The position numbers and the translations under genes are program-made. From assembly GCA_964058845.1 (NCBI GenBank), contig CAXKVR010000034.1:62001-126000 (forward strand): DNA of 64,000 nt, given 5' to 3'. Positions within the stretch are counted from its first letter, which is position 1. Every line of letters begins with the position of its first letter. This document shows, piece by piece, positions 11,315 to 22,063 of this stretch. The stretch comes from Carex sylvatica (lineage: Eukaryota > Streptophyta > Magnoliopsida > Poales > Cyperaceae). Below the pieces are notes generated by a model. That model searched no databases, had not been told where the DNA came from, and was given only the letters and a program-made list of their open reading frames with translations.

Positions 11315-11715
11315 GTTGGCTAAATTGCTGCTGGCAGCATTTCGGCCCGAGGTGCTGCCGGCTGTTTTTTTATTTTTTGATGTCCAAACAATAAATCCAA
11401 ACCGTTAGATGTTTAATCCATATTATAATCTACTTGGAGACCAAATTTTACATTTTTCTGAATTTTTTTACTATTTATTAAGCTGGTTTGAAAACTGCTG
11501 ATTTCAATGCTGCAGAAATTTACTGAAATCAGCAGTTTTCAAACCAGCTTAATAAATAGTAAAAAAATTCAGAAAAATGTAAAATTTGGTCTCCAAGTAG
11601 ATTATAATATGGATTAAACATCTAACGGTTTGGATTTATTGTTTGGACATCAAAAAATAAAAAAACAGCCGGCAGCACCTCGGGCCGAAATGCTGCCAGC
11701 AGCAATTTAGCCAAC

Positions 11716-11718
<3 letters not shown>
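11312..11718. mobile_element. Foldback MITE, family A, copy A4: near-perfect palindrome
   Basis: 407 bp. The two arms of about 195 bp appear identical base for base by eye, with a loop of about 17 bp (ATGCTGCAGAAATTTAC). The tip is GGGGTTGGCTAAATTGCTGC and its distal 50 bp is GC-rich with its own small repeats (GCTGCTGGCAGC). Long (TA)n tracts lie on both sides. It is non-coding. The perfect arms imply recent origin or arm-to-arm homogenisation. Confidence 0.93.

Positions 11719-11766
<48 letters not shown>
11719..11766. repeat. (TA)n microsatellite between two MITEs
   Basis: About 48 bp of TA dinucleotides directly joining copies A4 and A5. Confidence 0.9.
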
Positions 11767-11768
<2 letters not shown>

Positions 11769-12153
11769 AACTTGCTAGCATGTTATGCATAGCATAGAGG
11801 GCCTCCGTGCAACGGCTCAATATTCATTTTTCAAAATCCTAACGGTCAATTCGAACCGTTCATCTTGTTCTCCATATTAATATGTGTTTGGAGACCAAAT
11901 TTTTTATTTTTTGGAATTTTTTTACTATTTTTTTAGATTTATTGAAAATCGCTATTTTTTATGGTTCAGATTTGCTGAAAACAGCGATTTTCAATAAATC
12001 TAAAAAAATAGTAAAAAAATTTCAAAAAATGTAAAATTTAGTCTCCAAACACATATTAATATGTAGAACAAGATGAATGGTTTGGATCGACCGTTAGAAT
12101 TTTAAAAAATTGAATATTGAGCCGTTGCACGGAGGCATTCTATGCTACGCATA

Positions 12154-12155
<2 letters not shown>
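11767..12155. mobile_element. Foldback MITE, family A, copy A5
   Basis: About 389 bp palindrome. The distal arm GAGGGCCTCCGTGCAACGG is mirrored at about 12120-12140. The arm cassette includes CTCCATATTAATATGTG and the T-rich ACTATTTTTTTAGAT block. The inner inverted unit is AAAATCGCT. It is followed by (TA)n at 12156-12192. Confidence 0.85.
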
Positions 12156-12194
<39 letters not shown>

Positions 12195-12196
<2 letters not shown>

Positions 12197-12428
12197 TGCC
12201 TTCATTCTGGTTTTACTGTTTGGTTAAGCCACCGTTGGATCAGCGATTTTCAAAGTGGCTTAATAAATAGTAAAAGAATTCCAAAAAAATAATATAAAAT
12301 TTGGTCTCCAAGCACATTTTAAAATAGAGATCACATCTAACGGTTTGAATCGATCATTTGGACTTTAAAAATATGAAAATGACTTAGTTGCACGGGAGCC
12401 GTGGTGCAAACGTTTTAATATTAGCCAA

Positions 12429-12432
<4 letters not shown>
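12195..12432. mobile_element. Foldback MITE, family A, half element (A6)
   Basis: Only the right half is present. It starts in the loop (TTTTACTGTTTGGTTAAG, then CCACCGTTGGATCAGCG) and runs through a right arm to GTTTTAATATTAGCCAATCTC. The loop sequence matches copies A1 and A10. (CT)n and (TA)n follow at 12428-12483. Confidence 0.75.
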
Positions 12433-12483
<51 letters not shown>

Positions 12484-12485
<2 letters not shown>

Positions 12486-12833
12486 GAGGGATCGGATGAC
12501 ACCCTTTTTTGGTGACATCGGATGACATCGTCTATTTTTAAAGTTTTCAAAGTCCAAACGGTCGATCCAAACCGTTCAACTTGATGGATATGTTAAAATG
12601 TGCTTACAGATCAAATTTTATATTTTTCAGAATTTTTTTACTATTTATTAAGTATTTAACAAAATTGCTATATTCAGACCGTTGAATTTTTGTACCCATC
12701 TGAATAAATAGTAAAAAATTCTGAAAAATGTAAAATTTGATCTGCAAGCACATTTTAACATATCCATCAAGTTGAACGGTTTGGATCGACCGTTTGAACT
12801 TTGAAAATAGACGGTGTCATCCGATCCCTCCTC
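12484..12833. mobile_element. Foldback MITE, family A, copy A7
   Basis: About 350 bp palindrome with tips GAGGAGGGATCGGATGACA and TCATCCGATCCCTCCTC. A short extra repeat GGTGACATCGGATGACATCG sits in the left tip. Loop arms flank an ATTCAGACCGTTGAATTTTTG unit shared with A9 and A11. (GA)n lies to the left and (TA)n to the right. Confidence 0.88.
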
Positions 12834-12860
12834 ATATATATATATATATATATATATATT

Positions 12861-13234
12861 GAAGAGGGTTCCAATACCTCATACTTTTCATACCTCATAT
12901 TGTATATCTTCGTTTTCAAAGTCTAAACCTTTGATCCGAACCGTTCAACATAATATTTATACTAAAATATGCATGGAGATGAAATTTTTTTTTACTATTT
13001 TTTAAGATAGGTACAAAATTACTGTTTTTGGACCGTTCAAAAAACAATGATTTTCTACCCATCTTAAAAAATAGTAATTTTTTTTTTCAAAAATTATAAA
13101 ATTTCATCCCTAACCATATTTTAGTATGGATATCATGTTGAACGGTTCGGATCGACAATTTATACTTTGAAAACGAAGATATAAAATATGAAGTATGATG
13201 ATGTATGAAAGACACGAGACATTGAAACCCTCCT
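12861..13234. mobile_element. Foldback MITE, family A, copy A8
   Basis: About 374 bp palindrome with tips GAAGAGGGTTCCAATACCTC and GAAACCCTCCTC. The arm cassette is more diverged (TTGATCCGAACCGTTCAACA), and the central inverted unit is TTTGGACCGTTCAAAAAACA-like. (TA)n adjoins the left end. Confidence 0.82.
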
Positions 13235-14328
13235 CATATATATTACCAAGGTTGTCTCATTTGATGCATATGACAAAATGTCTATTGTGTTTTTCCGATA
13301 AGACACGACACACAAAATGACACGATAAGATACGACACACAAATCGGCCTTGTCACGGCACAACAATACTACATGTGACCAAAACAACAAAAATATATGC
13401 CATTATTTGTTACAATTTAAATTTATTACTATCGGTAAAAATTGTTTTTTTTACAACATTATTTATACTTTTCTTTTCAAAATTATCGCTTTTTTTTTCT
13501 GAATTTATCTACTTTAAACAAACTTAAAATTTGAAAAAAAGAAAGAAAAGAAATAAAACATTGCTACACATAAATAAATATAACTAAATGTGACCAAATG
13601 TTGATATAGCGTGACTTGGTCACAATGTGACATATCATTTATGTGATGTGATAATTAATTTTCTATAATTTTAATCGCAACATGATACATCACGTAAAAT
13701 CTTAATTTGATGATGACATAAGATAATACACGACTCAAATTACAACGTATGACATGTCACGAATTAACGTCGCGACTTGTGGCATGCTGGACAAGTCAAA
13801 TATATACGAAGTGATCCGAGGAATCCCATCATGCAGAGGCTTTGAACAAATTCTGATAAAAAGGCGATACTTTGTCATGAGTGCATTCATATATAGTTCC
13901 AATGTTGTGATTCGATATATGTTGCATTTTATATTATTTTTAGAGCACTTAATTTACTAGTTGATGTTTTATTGGACACGTACTTTAGCAAGATTTCTAT
14001 GAAATGGCACTGTTATATATATATTTTATATTAATAATAAACATGGGTGGAATTAACTAGAAATTTAGAATAGAGGGTGTTAAAACTTAAAATTAATGAA
14101 TAAAACATTGTTAGTGGGAATTGAATTCAGGTTCTCTATCACCACAAAAGAAGCTGTAACTACTAGATTACAAGTAGAGATGTGACTATGTGAGGGACTA
14201 AACTAAACTATATACAAAGTTCTAAATTTAAAAATAAAATTTAATTAAATTTTAATACAAATAACAAAAAAATTTAAAATTATAGGATAACTTAGTATCT
14301 GTACGGGTAAATATTGATTCACCCCTGA
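13235..14328. other. AT-rich intergenic stretch, probable decayed repeat
   Basis: No gene. 13250-13390 and 13690-13790 are rich in short GACAC/GATAC/CACGA motifs in opposite orientation, as in subterminal repeats of an old DNA transposon, but I could not define ends. Confidence 0.3.
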
Positions 14329-14514
14329 TAATAAGATTATGCCTATATATATATGAGCCTTTTCAAATAAGAATAAACTCAAACATTATTTTTGCAACAT
14401 AAATGTTTCTTTTGAGTGGCGTAATAAGATTATGCCTATATATATATGAGCCTTTTCAAATAAGAATAAACTCAAACATTATTTTTGCAACATAAATGTT
14501 TCTTTTGAGTGGCG
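14329..14514. repeat. 93-bp perfect tandem duplication
   Basis: 14329-14421 is repeated head to tail at 14422-14514 with no difference that I can see. The unit starts TAATAAGATTATGCC and ends TTTTGAGTGGCG. The zero divergence indicates a very recent duplication or a replication slip. Confidence 0.92.
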
Positions 14515-14620
14515 TAGTGGAAGATCTGTTACAAGCTTTATTAATATTAATATGCCAAGCTTTTAGTGTAAGGTGGAATTAATTAATTCCCTAGCCCTAG
14601 TTCCAATCCATCTCTACACA
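14466..14620. repeat. Dispersed repeat, inverted copy at 53026-53150
   Basis: The segment with CTCAAACATTATTTTTGCAA, GTAGTGGAAGATCTGTTACA and CCCTAGCCCTAGTTCCAATC is present in reverse complement at 53026-53150. Both copies lie next to TA tracts. The element type is unknown. Confidence 0.8.
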
Positions 14621-15649
14621 CATATATATATATCTCTACACAAGGTGTTTGTAGTAAATAATATCTCTTACAAATTATTTGAATTGTTGAAGTTGATTGA
14701 GTATAGTGGAGGAGATCTTCGGTTGTTGAAGGAGTAGGTATAGAAATCATAATGGCTCTCTTGTAAATAAAGGAGATGAAGTTTGGTGGCTGGAGCACCC
14801 CTTAGAAATCTAAGTTTGACTTTTATATAAAGGGAGAGAAGCAAATCTAGGTTTATTCTTATTTCTATATCTGACGTCTGTCTTTCAAGGAATATACCGA
14901 CCCATCCGTTCATATTCTGAAAAGCTTAATACATAAAAGTTGTAGATCTCTGTCTCCTGAGAATTGAAAGCTTTGATTCACTCAAATCGGAGTTTGTATG
15001 ACCAAATGGTGGTCAAAATACGAAAGGTGCGCTGGCTGAATAACCATAACGGTCCATTACTGTTGTCACGGTTCTGGCCACGGTGCGGCTCTGACTTGCT
15101 TACGTTCAGTGATACTAAAAGGTATTTTATGCATCACGGACTATCCTGGGATGTATTTATTCCGTTATAACGGTTCCTGGATCGTCATAACGGTCCTCAA
15201 CTATTCTGGAACTTCAGCACTCTTGGTGCTCGAGTGTCCGATTTCGACATATGACCATTTTTCGAAAAGCCTGTGAAGAGTAGATGTTGATTATGAAGTA
15301 TTGGCCTTCATTGGAACATTTCTACATCTTATGAGCCTGCATAAATCTCAATTCAAAAAAACTGTTAAATACAATTTATATATGTTTTGCAAATTTAGTC
15401 AAACAAATAAGTCGAGATCTCCCAAAAGCCAACAAGTATCTGTTTAGTTATCTCTGTGTTTAATTTTTGGCTGGTTTGTTATGTGTTCCAGTATTTGTGT
15501 GGTTCGGCCTAAATTAGGCTTTGTGTACTGTGCTAGTTTAGTTCCAGTGTTTTAGAATCGGTAATAGTAAGACAATTTAATTTCTAATGAAATCGGTAAA
15601 AAAAAATCTACTTTTTAAAAAAAATAATGCTCATAGCAACATTGGGATC
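14621..15649. other. Unclassified stretch, possibly repeat-derived
   Basis: No recognisable protein. 14930-15280 is less AT-rich and contains several CGGTTNTGG/CATAACGGT motifs (15043-15195). It could belong to the dispersed repeat that ends at 14620, but I see no terminal repeats. Confidence 0.3.
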
Positions 15650-15987
15650 TATTGCTTAATTAGTAACTAATATTGTCTCTGACTCAATCCCTCACGCAAC
15701 CCTCTATTTTTGCCATGCATATATTTTCATTGATTGAAGCGCCTTATCATGAAGGGTACTCTTCAGCTTACAGCGGTGGGCCCTGCTCCGGTCCCATTAA
15801 CTCACTAAGAGGTCCCGCCTTCACATCAACTTGAGGCCCAAAGAAGTACACAGCCGAGGTTGATTCGTCTTGCTTACCGTGGACCGATGCACAACATTGT
15901 GAAACATTAATTCCATTAGACAGAACATGCATGCATGAGATCACAAATATTGACTACAAATGTGTCAGCTGGTACCACCGGTACCGT
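15650..15987 (-). pseudogene. Truncated copy of the gibberellin 3-oxidase 3' end
   Basis: The reverse complement matches the 3' half of exon 2 and the 3' flank of the gene at 24980-26261. It starts at GGTACCGGTGGTACC (codons around residue 258) and runs through NICDLMHVLSNG, FFGPQVDVK and PLSELMGPEQGPP, then past the stop into 3' flanking sequence (AAGGCGCTTCAATCAATG). Changes include an extra AGC, a duplicated GCAT, a shift before the iron-binding histidine, and loss of about 35 bp near the C-terminus. Exon 1 and the 5' half of exon 2 are absent. Because the 3' flank is copied too, this is a DNA-level duplication, not a retrocopy. It lies about 9 kb from the intact gene in inverted orientation. 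Confidence 0.88.
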
Positions 15988-16772
15988 TAGAGACGGAATC
16001 AGAATTTGAATATAGGGGTGCTAAATAACATCTTTTTTTTTTAAAAAAAATATTGTTTCGAACAATCGTGGTGGAAAATGAAGGGAGGTCGAAAAATTGG
16101 GGATTCTTTGAAATCTGATGGTGTTTTTTGTAGCTCAATATCGTACCTACCTTGCTGTTAGATCTGCTTGCTAGAAAGCTTGGTTGTTATGCTTAGTTGT
16201 ATTAAGGTCTTTTCTCTATGAAAAACATAGTGCTTCTAGAATAGGAACTCAGCTTTCGATATAGTGCTTTTTGCTAGAATTTAACCTATGACCGAATGCC
16301 TGCTAGAAGAATGGATTGTGAACAGCAAAGAGAATGGATTGTGTTAAGCTTAACGTATTTGACTTGCCTATCTGAACTAAAAAAATCATTGACTTGAAGC
16401 TTAAGCAAATACAGATTACAGAAAGTATATGTTAGCCTTGGCAAAGATTTTCTTAATCTGTTATTGTACTGACACGTTATAATGATCTGTGTCATTGAAG
16501 TTTAGTGCTTATCTCCAATTAGACTTTTTTTTTTGTTTTCATTGGATCAGTCACTATTTTATTATTTATTGTTGGTCTCCAAAGACAATGAGTTTGCAGT
16601 AGCATCTTTGCTTGACCATTCATATTCTTAGCATCCCTTGTTCCTAGTGTTATTCCTTGAATGCTTTTATCCGGTGCATACCTACCTTTCTAAACCCCCT
16701 GGAATGATCGTTTTTGGAAAAAAATATTTTCCTTTTTCACTGTGCACACACAGAAATCGAAGAATCCAAACA
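15988..16772. other. Intergenic stretch, no gene seen
   Basis: No family match. It contains a T/A run at 16030-16050. 15988-16030 (GACGGAATCAGAATTTGAATA) looks like a common plant repeat edge, but I cannot classify it. Confidence 0.35.
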
Positions 16773-16781
16773 GGCAAGGAA
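16773..16781. repeat. Target site duplication, left (GGCAAGGAA)
   Basis: Identical to 18121-18129 on the other side of the foldback element. Confidence 0.9.
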
Positions 16782-16884
16782 CCGACATTTTTATTTTTAC
16801 CCAAAAAAAATTTTATTTTATTAAAAATAACCAAGATTTAAAAATAATTTTAAAAATACCCAACCCGTGGAATTTTTCCACGGG

Positions 16885-16921
<37 letters not shown>

Positions 16922-18120
16922 AACAGAAATTTATATTTACTTTTTATTTTTTTATGAAAATATTAGAAATGTTGGATATATTTTTTTGAAAATAGATGTA
17001 ATACAATACAATTTGATTTATTAGAAAGATTGTAACAAATAATCCGATCAATATTTTTCAGGCCGGATTTTTCGCGGCTGTAAGAAAAATTAATATATTT
17101 CATTATATGTTCTTGTAAAAAAATAAAAATGCATGAATTCTGAGTTATTGATCCCGGTTCAAAAGTCACTTCTAGGTAATATAGAAATTATTGTGATCCT
17201 TCTAGTACATTTAATTTATAAAAAGTTGTATCTATTTTGAGAATTTTTTTTGAATAATAATCATTAAATAACTTTAAGTTTTTTTTTTTTTTTTTTTTAC
17301 AAAAACAGAAATTTATATTTACTTTTTATTTTTTTATGAAAATATTAGAAATGTTGGATTTTTTTTTTTAAAAATAGATGGAATACAATACAATTTGATT
17401 TATTAGAAAGATTGTAACAAATAATCCGATCAATATTTTTCAGGCCGGATTTTTCGCGGCTGTAAGAAAAATTAATATATTTCATTATGTGTTCTTGTAA
17501 AAAAATAAAAATGCATGAATTCTGAGTTATTGATCCCAGTTCAAAAGTCACTTCTAGGTAATATAGAAATTATTGTGATCCTTCTAGTACATTTAATTTA
17601 TAAAAAGTTGTATCTATTTTTAAAAAAAAAAAACTTAAAGTTATTTAATGATTATTATTCAAAAAAATTCTCAAAATAGATACAACTTTTTATAAATTAA
17701 ATGTACTAGAAGGATCACAATAATTTCTATATTACCTAGAAGTGACTTTTGAACCGGGATCAATAACTCAGAATTCATGCATTTTTATTTTTTTACAAGA
17801 ACACATAATGAAATATATTAATTTTTCTTACAGCCACGAAAAATCCGGCCTGAAAAATATTGATCGGATTATTTGTTACAATCTTTCTAATAAATCAAAT
17901 TGTATTGTATTACATCTATTTTCAAAAAAATATATCCAACATTTCTAATATTTTCATAAAAAAATAAAAAGTAAATATAAGTTTCTGTTTTTGTAAAAAA
18001 AAAAAAAAAAAAATCTGGCCCGTGGAAAATTTCCACTGGTTGGGTATTTTTAAAATTATTTTTAAATCTTGGTTATTTTTAATAAAATAATTTTTTTTTG
18101 GGTAAAAATAAAAATGTCGG
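16782..18120. mobile_element. Mutator-like foldback element with 9-bp target duplication
   Basis: The ends are CCGACATTTTTATTTTTACC and its reverse complement, flanked by identical GGCAAGGAA at 16773-16781 and 18121-18129. A 9-bp duplication is the hallmark of Mutator-like elements, so that class is inferred. The arms are very long: 16782 to about 17282 is inverted at about 17630-18120. An extra direct copy of the inner arm (about 17297-17623) sits in the middle, so the order is arm, direct repeat, inverted arm. Each of the three inner units holds an equivalent 68-codon open frame, which looks accidental. The tips contain a hairpin, CCCGTGGAA...TTCCACGGG. There is no transposase, so it is non-autonomous. 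Confidence 0.9.
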
Positions 18121-18129
18121 GGCAAGGAA
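18121..18129. repeat. Target site duplication, right (GGCAAGGAA)
   Basis: Identical to 16773-16781. Confidence 0.9.
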
Positions 18130-18500
18130 GCCCAGTCCGTGATTTTGAGTTTTAAAGTTTACATTCAAATCCCTTTAAATTTGTTAAATTATTATGGGGG
18201 TGCTAATACATATATAAGAAAAAAATCAATAAGAGTTTCTATATACTTGGTAGTAAATTTGTTAAATTTGTTACATTCCGATCCCTCTCTTCCTCTCTAT
18301 ATTTTCACACTCTCTCAATCTCTCAATATCTCATTTTATTATTCTCAATTTTTAGATTTATTATTTTAAAAAAATATAGTTGTAAATTTAATTTATTCTA
18401 CAAATATGCAAACGAAATTACGAAGGTATCGAAATTACGAAGTTCGGCACCTCCTGCAAGATTTATCAGCCAAAATTTAAAGGTTACATTTATTTCATGT
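18130..18500. other. Intergenic stretch before the minisatellite
   Basis: No gene. A CT-rich patch lies at 18280-18330, and an ATTACGAAG motif is repeated twice near 18415-18440. Confidence 0.35.
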
Positions 18501-19910
18501 TAGATTAATTTATTTTTGTAGAGTAAATTTAGTTTAAGTTAGATTTATTGAATATTAAGTAATTAGATTTGTTAGATTTGTTAAATTTGTTAAGTAATTA
18601 GATTTGTTAGATTTATTTTATGTTAGATTTGTTAAATTTATTAAGTAATTAGATTTGTTTTGAATATGTTAGATTTTATTTTTGAAATGTTGAATTTATT
18701 TTTAATAGGTTAAAAAAATTTGTTAGATTTATTTTTTTGAATATGTGAAGTAATTAGATTTGTTTTGAATATGTTAGATTTTATTTTTGAAATTCGGATT
18801 TATTTTTAATATGTTAAAAAAATGTGTTAGAATTATTTTTTTGAATATGTTAAGTAATTATATTTGTTTTGAATATGTTAGATTTATTTTTCAAAATATT
18901 GGATTTTTTTTAATAGGTTAAAAAAAATTGTTAGATTTATTTTTTTGAATATGTGAAGTAATTAGATTTGTTTTGAATATGTTAGATTTTATTTTTGAAA
19001 TTCGGATTTATTTTTAATAGGTTAAAAAATGTGTTAGAATTATTTTTTGTGAATATATGAAGTAATTATATTTGTTTTGAATATGTTAGATTTTATTTTT
19101 GAATATGTGAAGTAATTATATTTGTTTTAAATTCTGTTTTTTTAATTTCTGTTTTTTTAATTTCTATTTTTTAATTTCTTTTTTAAATTCTGTTTTTTAA
19201 ATTCGATTTTTTAATTTCTGATTTTTAATTTCTGTTTTTAAATTCTGTTTTTAAATTCTGTTTTTTAAATTCTGTTTTTTTTATTTCTGTTTTTTAAATT
19301 CTGTTTTTTAAATTCTGTTTTTTAAATTCTGTTTTTTAATTTCTGTTTTTTAAATTCTGTTTTTTAAATTCTGTTTTTTAAATTCTGTTTTTTAATTTCT
19401 GTTTTTTAAATTATGTTTTTATTTCTGTTTTTTAATTTCTGTTTTTTAAATTCTGTTTTTTAATTTCTGTTTTTTAAATTATGTTTTTATTTCTGTTTTT
19501 TAATTTCTGTTTTTTAAATTCTGTTTTTTAAATTCTGTTTTTTAATTTCTGTTTTCTAATTTCTGTTTTTTAAATACTGTTTTTTTAATTCTGTTTTTTA
19601 ATTTCTGTTTTTTAAATTCTGTTTTAAATTCTTTTTTTTAATTTCTGTTTTTTAAATTCTGTTTTTTAAATTCTGTTTTTTAATTTCTGTTTTCTAATTT
19701 CTGTTTTTTAATTTCTGTTTTTTAATTTCTGTTTTTTAAATTCTGTTTTTTAAATTTCTGTTTTTTAATAGGTTAAATAAATATGTTAGAATTATTTTTG
19801 TGAATATGTGACGTAATTATATTTGTTTTGAATACGTTAGATTTTATTTTTGAATATGTGAAGTAATTATATTTGTTTTAAATTCTGTTTTTTTTTTATT
19901 TCTATTTTCT
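18500..19910. repeat. AT-rich compound minisatellite
   Basis: Two interleaved repeat types. 18520-19130 and again 19770-19890 hold long units built from GTTAGATTT, GAATATGTTAGATTTTA and AAGTAATTAGATTTG, with a higher-order period of roughly 150-170 bp. 19130-19765 is a dense array of about 11-13-bp units of the form TTCTGTTTTTTAAA with an alternate ATTTCTG variant. It has extreme strand asymmetry (very T-rich on the plus strand). There is no coding content. Confidence 0.9.
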
Positions 19911-21135
19911 AAACATTTCAATTAGTTTTTAAATTATTCATTTTAAAGAAGAATTACTAAAAATAAAAAAGTTAGAACTCCGCCTATGTTATTTAACATA
20001 GCCGGTCTCAAGCCTGGAATAAAGGAGGAGGGTAACTTTTATTTTAATATATTATTTTAAAATAATTCATAATTATTTTTAAAGTAATTGATTTAAGAAA
20101 AATTTTATTTTTATTTTATTGTTTTAAAGTTTTTGATTTAATTATATTTTTGATTTATATTTTATTTAACCTATTAAAAATAAATGAACGTTTAGAAAAT
20201 ATATTATCAATTTTAAATGTAAAATAAAAATTTTGAGATATAAATAAATTATGAAACTATATAATTAGAATGAGAATTTGTAAAAAACATTACTTGTGTA
20301 AAGAAATAAATAAATACATTTGTACTTAGCTGAATAAATATACAAATTTTCGCATGAATAATTTTTATATATAAGTTACAAATTTTATTTATTTATATAC
20401 ACTATTTGATATTGAATTATTCTGATTTTAAAAGTCGAATTATAAACACGTAATAATATTCGTACAACACCGTAAAAAAAAAAAACGAACCGGATCGGAC
20501 TGGCCTGTACCCGAACCCGGCCCACTACTCGGACCGTCCTGCCCCTCAAGGGTACAACGGGCACATGTATAAGATGAGCAGGGTACGATTTAAAAATAAA
20601 AATCCATAATGCCCGGTCCATGGTAACCATCTATCCGTGATACCCGTGCCCGATCTCTACCCGTGTCCGTATCCGGATATGCCCGGCCCGCTTTGGCCCT
20701 CTACCGTGACCCATCTTTCTCCTTTATACAATTAAGACTTGAAGCCCGCTTACTCCATTATATATATATGGTATAAACTGGTAACAAAGCCAGTGTCAGT
20801 GTAGGGTGTGCCAGACCAACAACCCGATCAGGATCGATCGGGACAAGCAGGCCGGCAGGATACGAGTTCAGATGAATTGCATTAATTCTTTATTTTGCTG
20901 GAATCTCCTAATATATATATTAGGGTATTAATTGTCTATTTCTTCTTCAGTCAATCCCAATGAAAGAAGCATCAAATGCATGCATGCATCAATCTATAAG
21001 CTACACATTCCATCTTAAACTTTAATTTGTCTTATTATCCAAACCTTCCAAAAACACAATCATTATAGGATACACATTCCATGTTTGAAATTAATAATTA
21101 TTAACTATATTTAAAATACATATTATAATTAGAAT
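19911..21135. other. AT-rich stretch with a GC-rich terminal-repeat-like patch
   Basis: No gene. 20480-20710 is unusually GC-rich and made of repeated CCCG, CCCGGCCC and CCCGTG motifs in both orientations (for example TACCCGTGCCCGATCTCTAC). That resembles subterminal sequence of plant hAT elements, but no TIR pair or target duplication was found. Confidence 0.35.
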
Positions 21136-21540
21136 AGAACTAGGGTGTTATTAAGCTCACCAAAGTATTTGGTGAGCTTAACTCCAAAATCTATCAAATC
21201 GATTTCAAATGATGAATCTGAACTGTTGGAACCCGCCTACCTTACGAGTGATGCGTCTACATGTGAAAATTTTAAACATTCGAATTAATTTAGTATAAAG
21301 TCAACTGGTCAAAATTAGAAGGTTAATAAATTAATTTTAGTGCATTCATTTTTTGAATGTTTTTTGACCGCTTAACTTTATACTAAATTAATTCGAATAT
21401 TTAAAATTTTCACATGTAGACGCATCACTCATAAGATAGGTGAATTTCAACGGTTCGGATTCATTATTTGAAACCAATTTGATGGATTTTAGAGTTAAGC
21501 TCACCAAACACTTTGGTGAGCTTAAGAACACCCTAGTTCT
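21136..21540. mobile_element. Foldback MITE, family B, copy B1
   Basis: 405 bp. The terminal AGAACTAGGGTGTT at 21136 is mirrored by AACACCCTAGTTCT at 21540. Each arm carries a sub-hairpin AAGCTCACCAAA...TTTGGTGAGCTT, then GATGCGTCTACATGTGAAAA, then TTAGTATAAAGT. It is non-coding. The inner parts match copy B2 at 61407-61791 but not family A. Confidence 0.87.
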
Positions 21541-22063
21541 ACTCTTATAATTATCGTATAATACATACTTAACTATTGCATAATGAATACTTATTTATTT
21601 GTTTTAAAAATAACAATCAAAAGCAGTATGGAAAAAATATTCTAAAAAAATTGAATGAGAATTATCTTTCAAATTGTTATAACTTATTTATCTCATTTGT
21701 TTGACGGTTGTCTCAAACTTTGGATACAAGTTCTTATAGCAATAAATTTATATGTTAATTTTAATGCGTTAAAATTAACTTATACAAGTGTCTTCGGATA
21801 AAAATACATGCTTTATTTAAGGGACGGATCCATGTATGGTGAATGGTATCAATTGATCTCCATTAATTTTCAAAATTATTGTATTTCTATATAATATTAT
21901 ATATATTTTAGAATAAAATACTATCGATACTGTTAAATTGATCACCATTCAGTATAAAAAATTTATATAATTGACTCCCATAGCTTGAAATTAAGTAGTT
22001 GAACAGACTAGGGTCAATTATAATTAAATTCAAGTTTGACTCAACATTACTATTACTAAATAC
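21541..22063. other. Intergenic stretch, no gene seen
   Basis: AT-rich, with no recognisable element ends or coding frame. Confidence 0.45.

Noticed and set aside
16963..17948. Three nearly identical 68-codon open frames
   Set aside because: They lie in equivalent positions of the three arm units of the foldback element, are AT-rich and match no family; their similarity comes from the DNA repeat.
19130..19765. CRISPR-like array
   Set aside because: Units of about 12 bp are contiguous without unique spacers, AT-rich and in a plant genome; this is a minisatellite.
20480..20710. hAT element
   Set aside because: The CCCG-rich repeats look subterminal, but no inverted end pair or 8-bp duplication was found.
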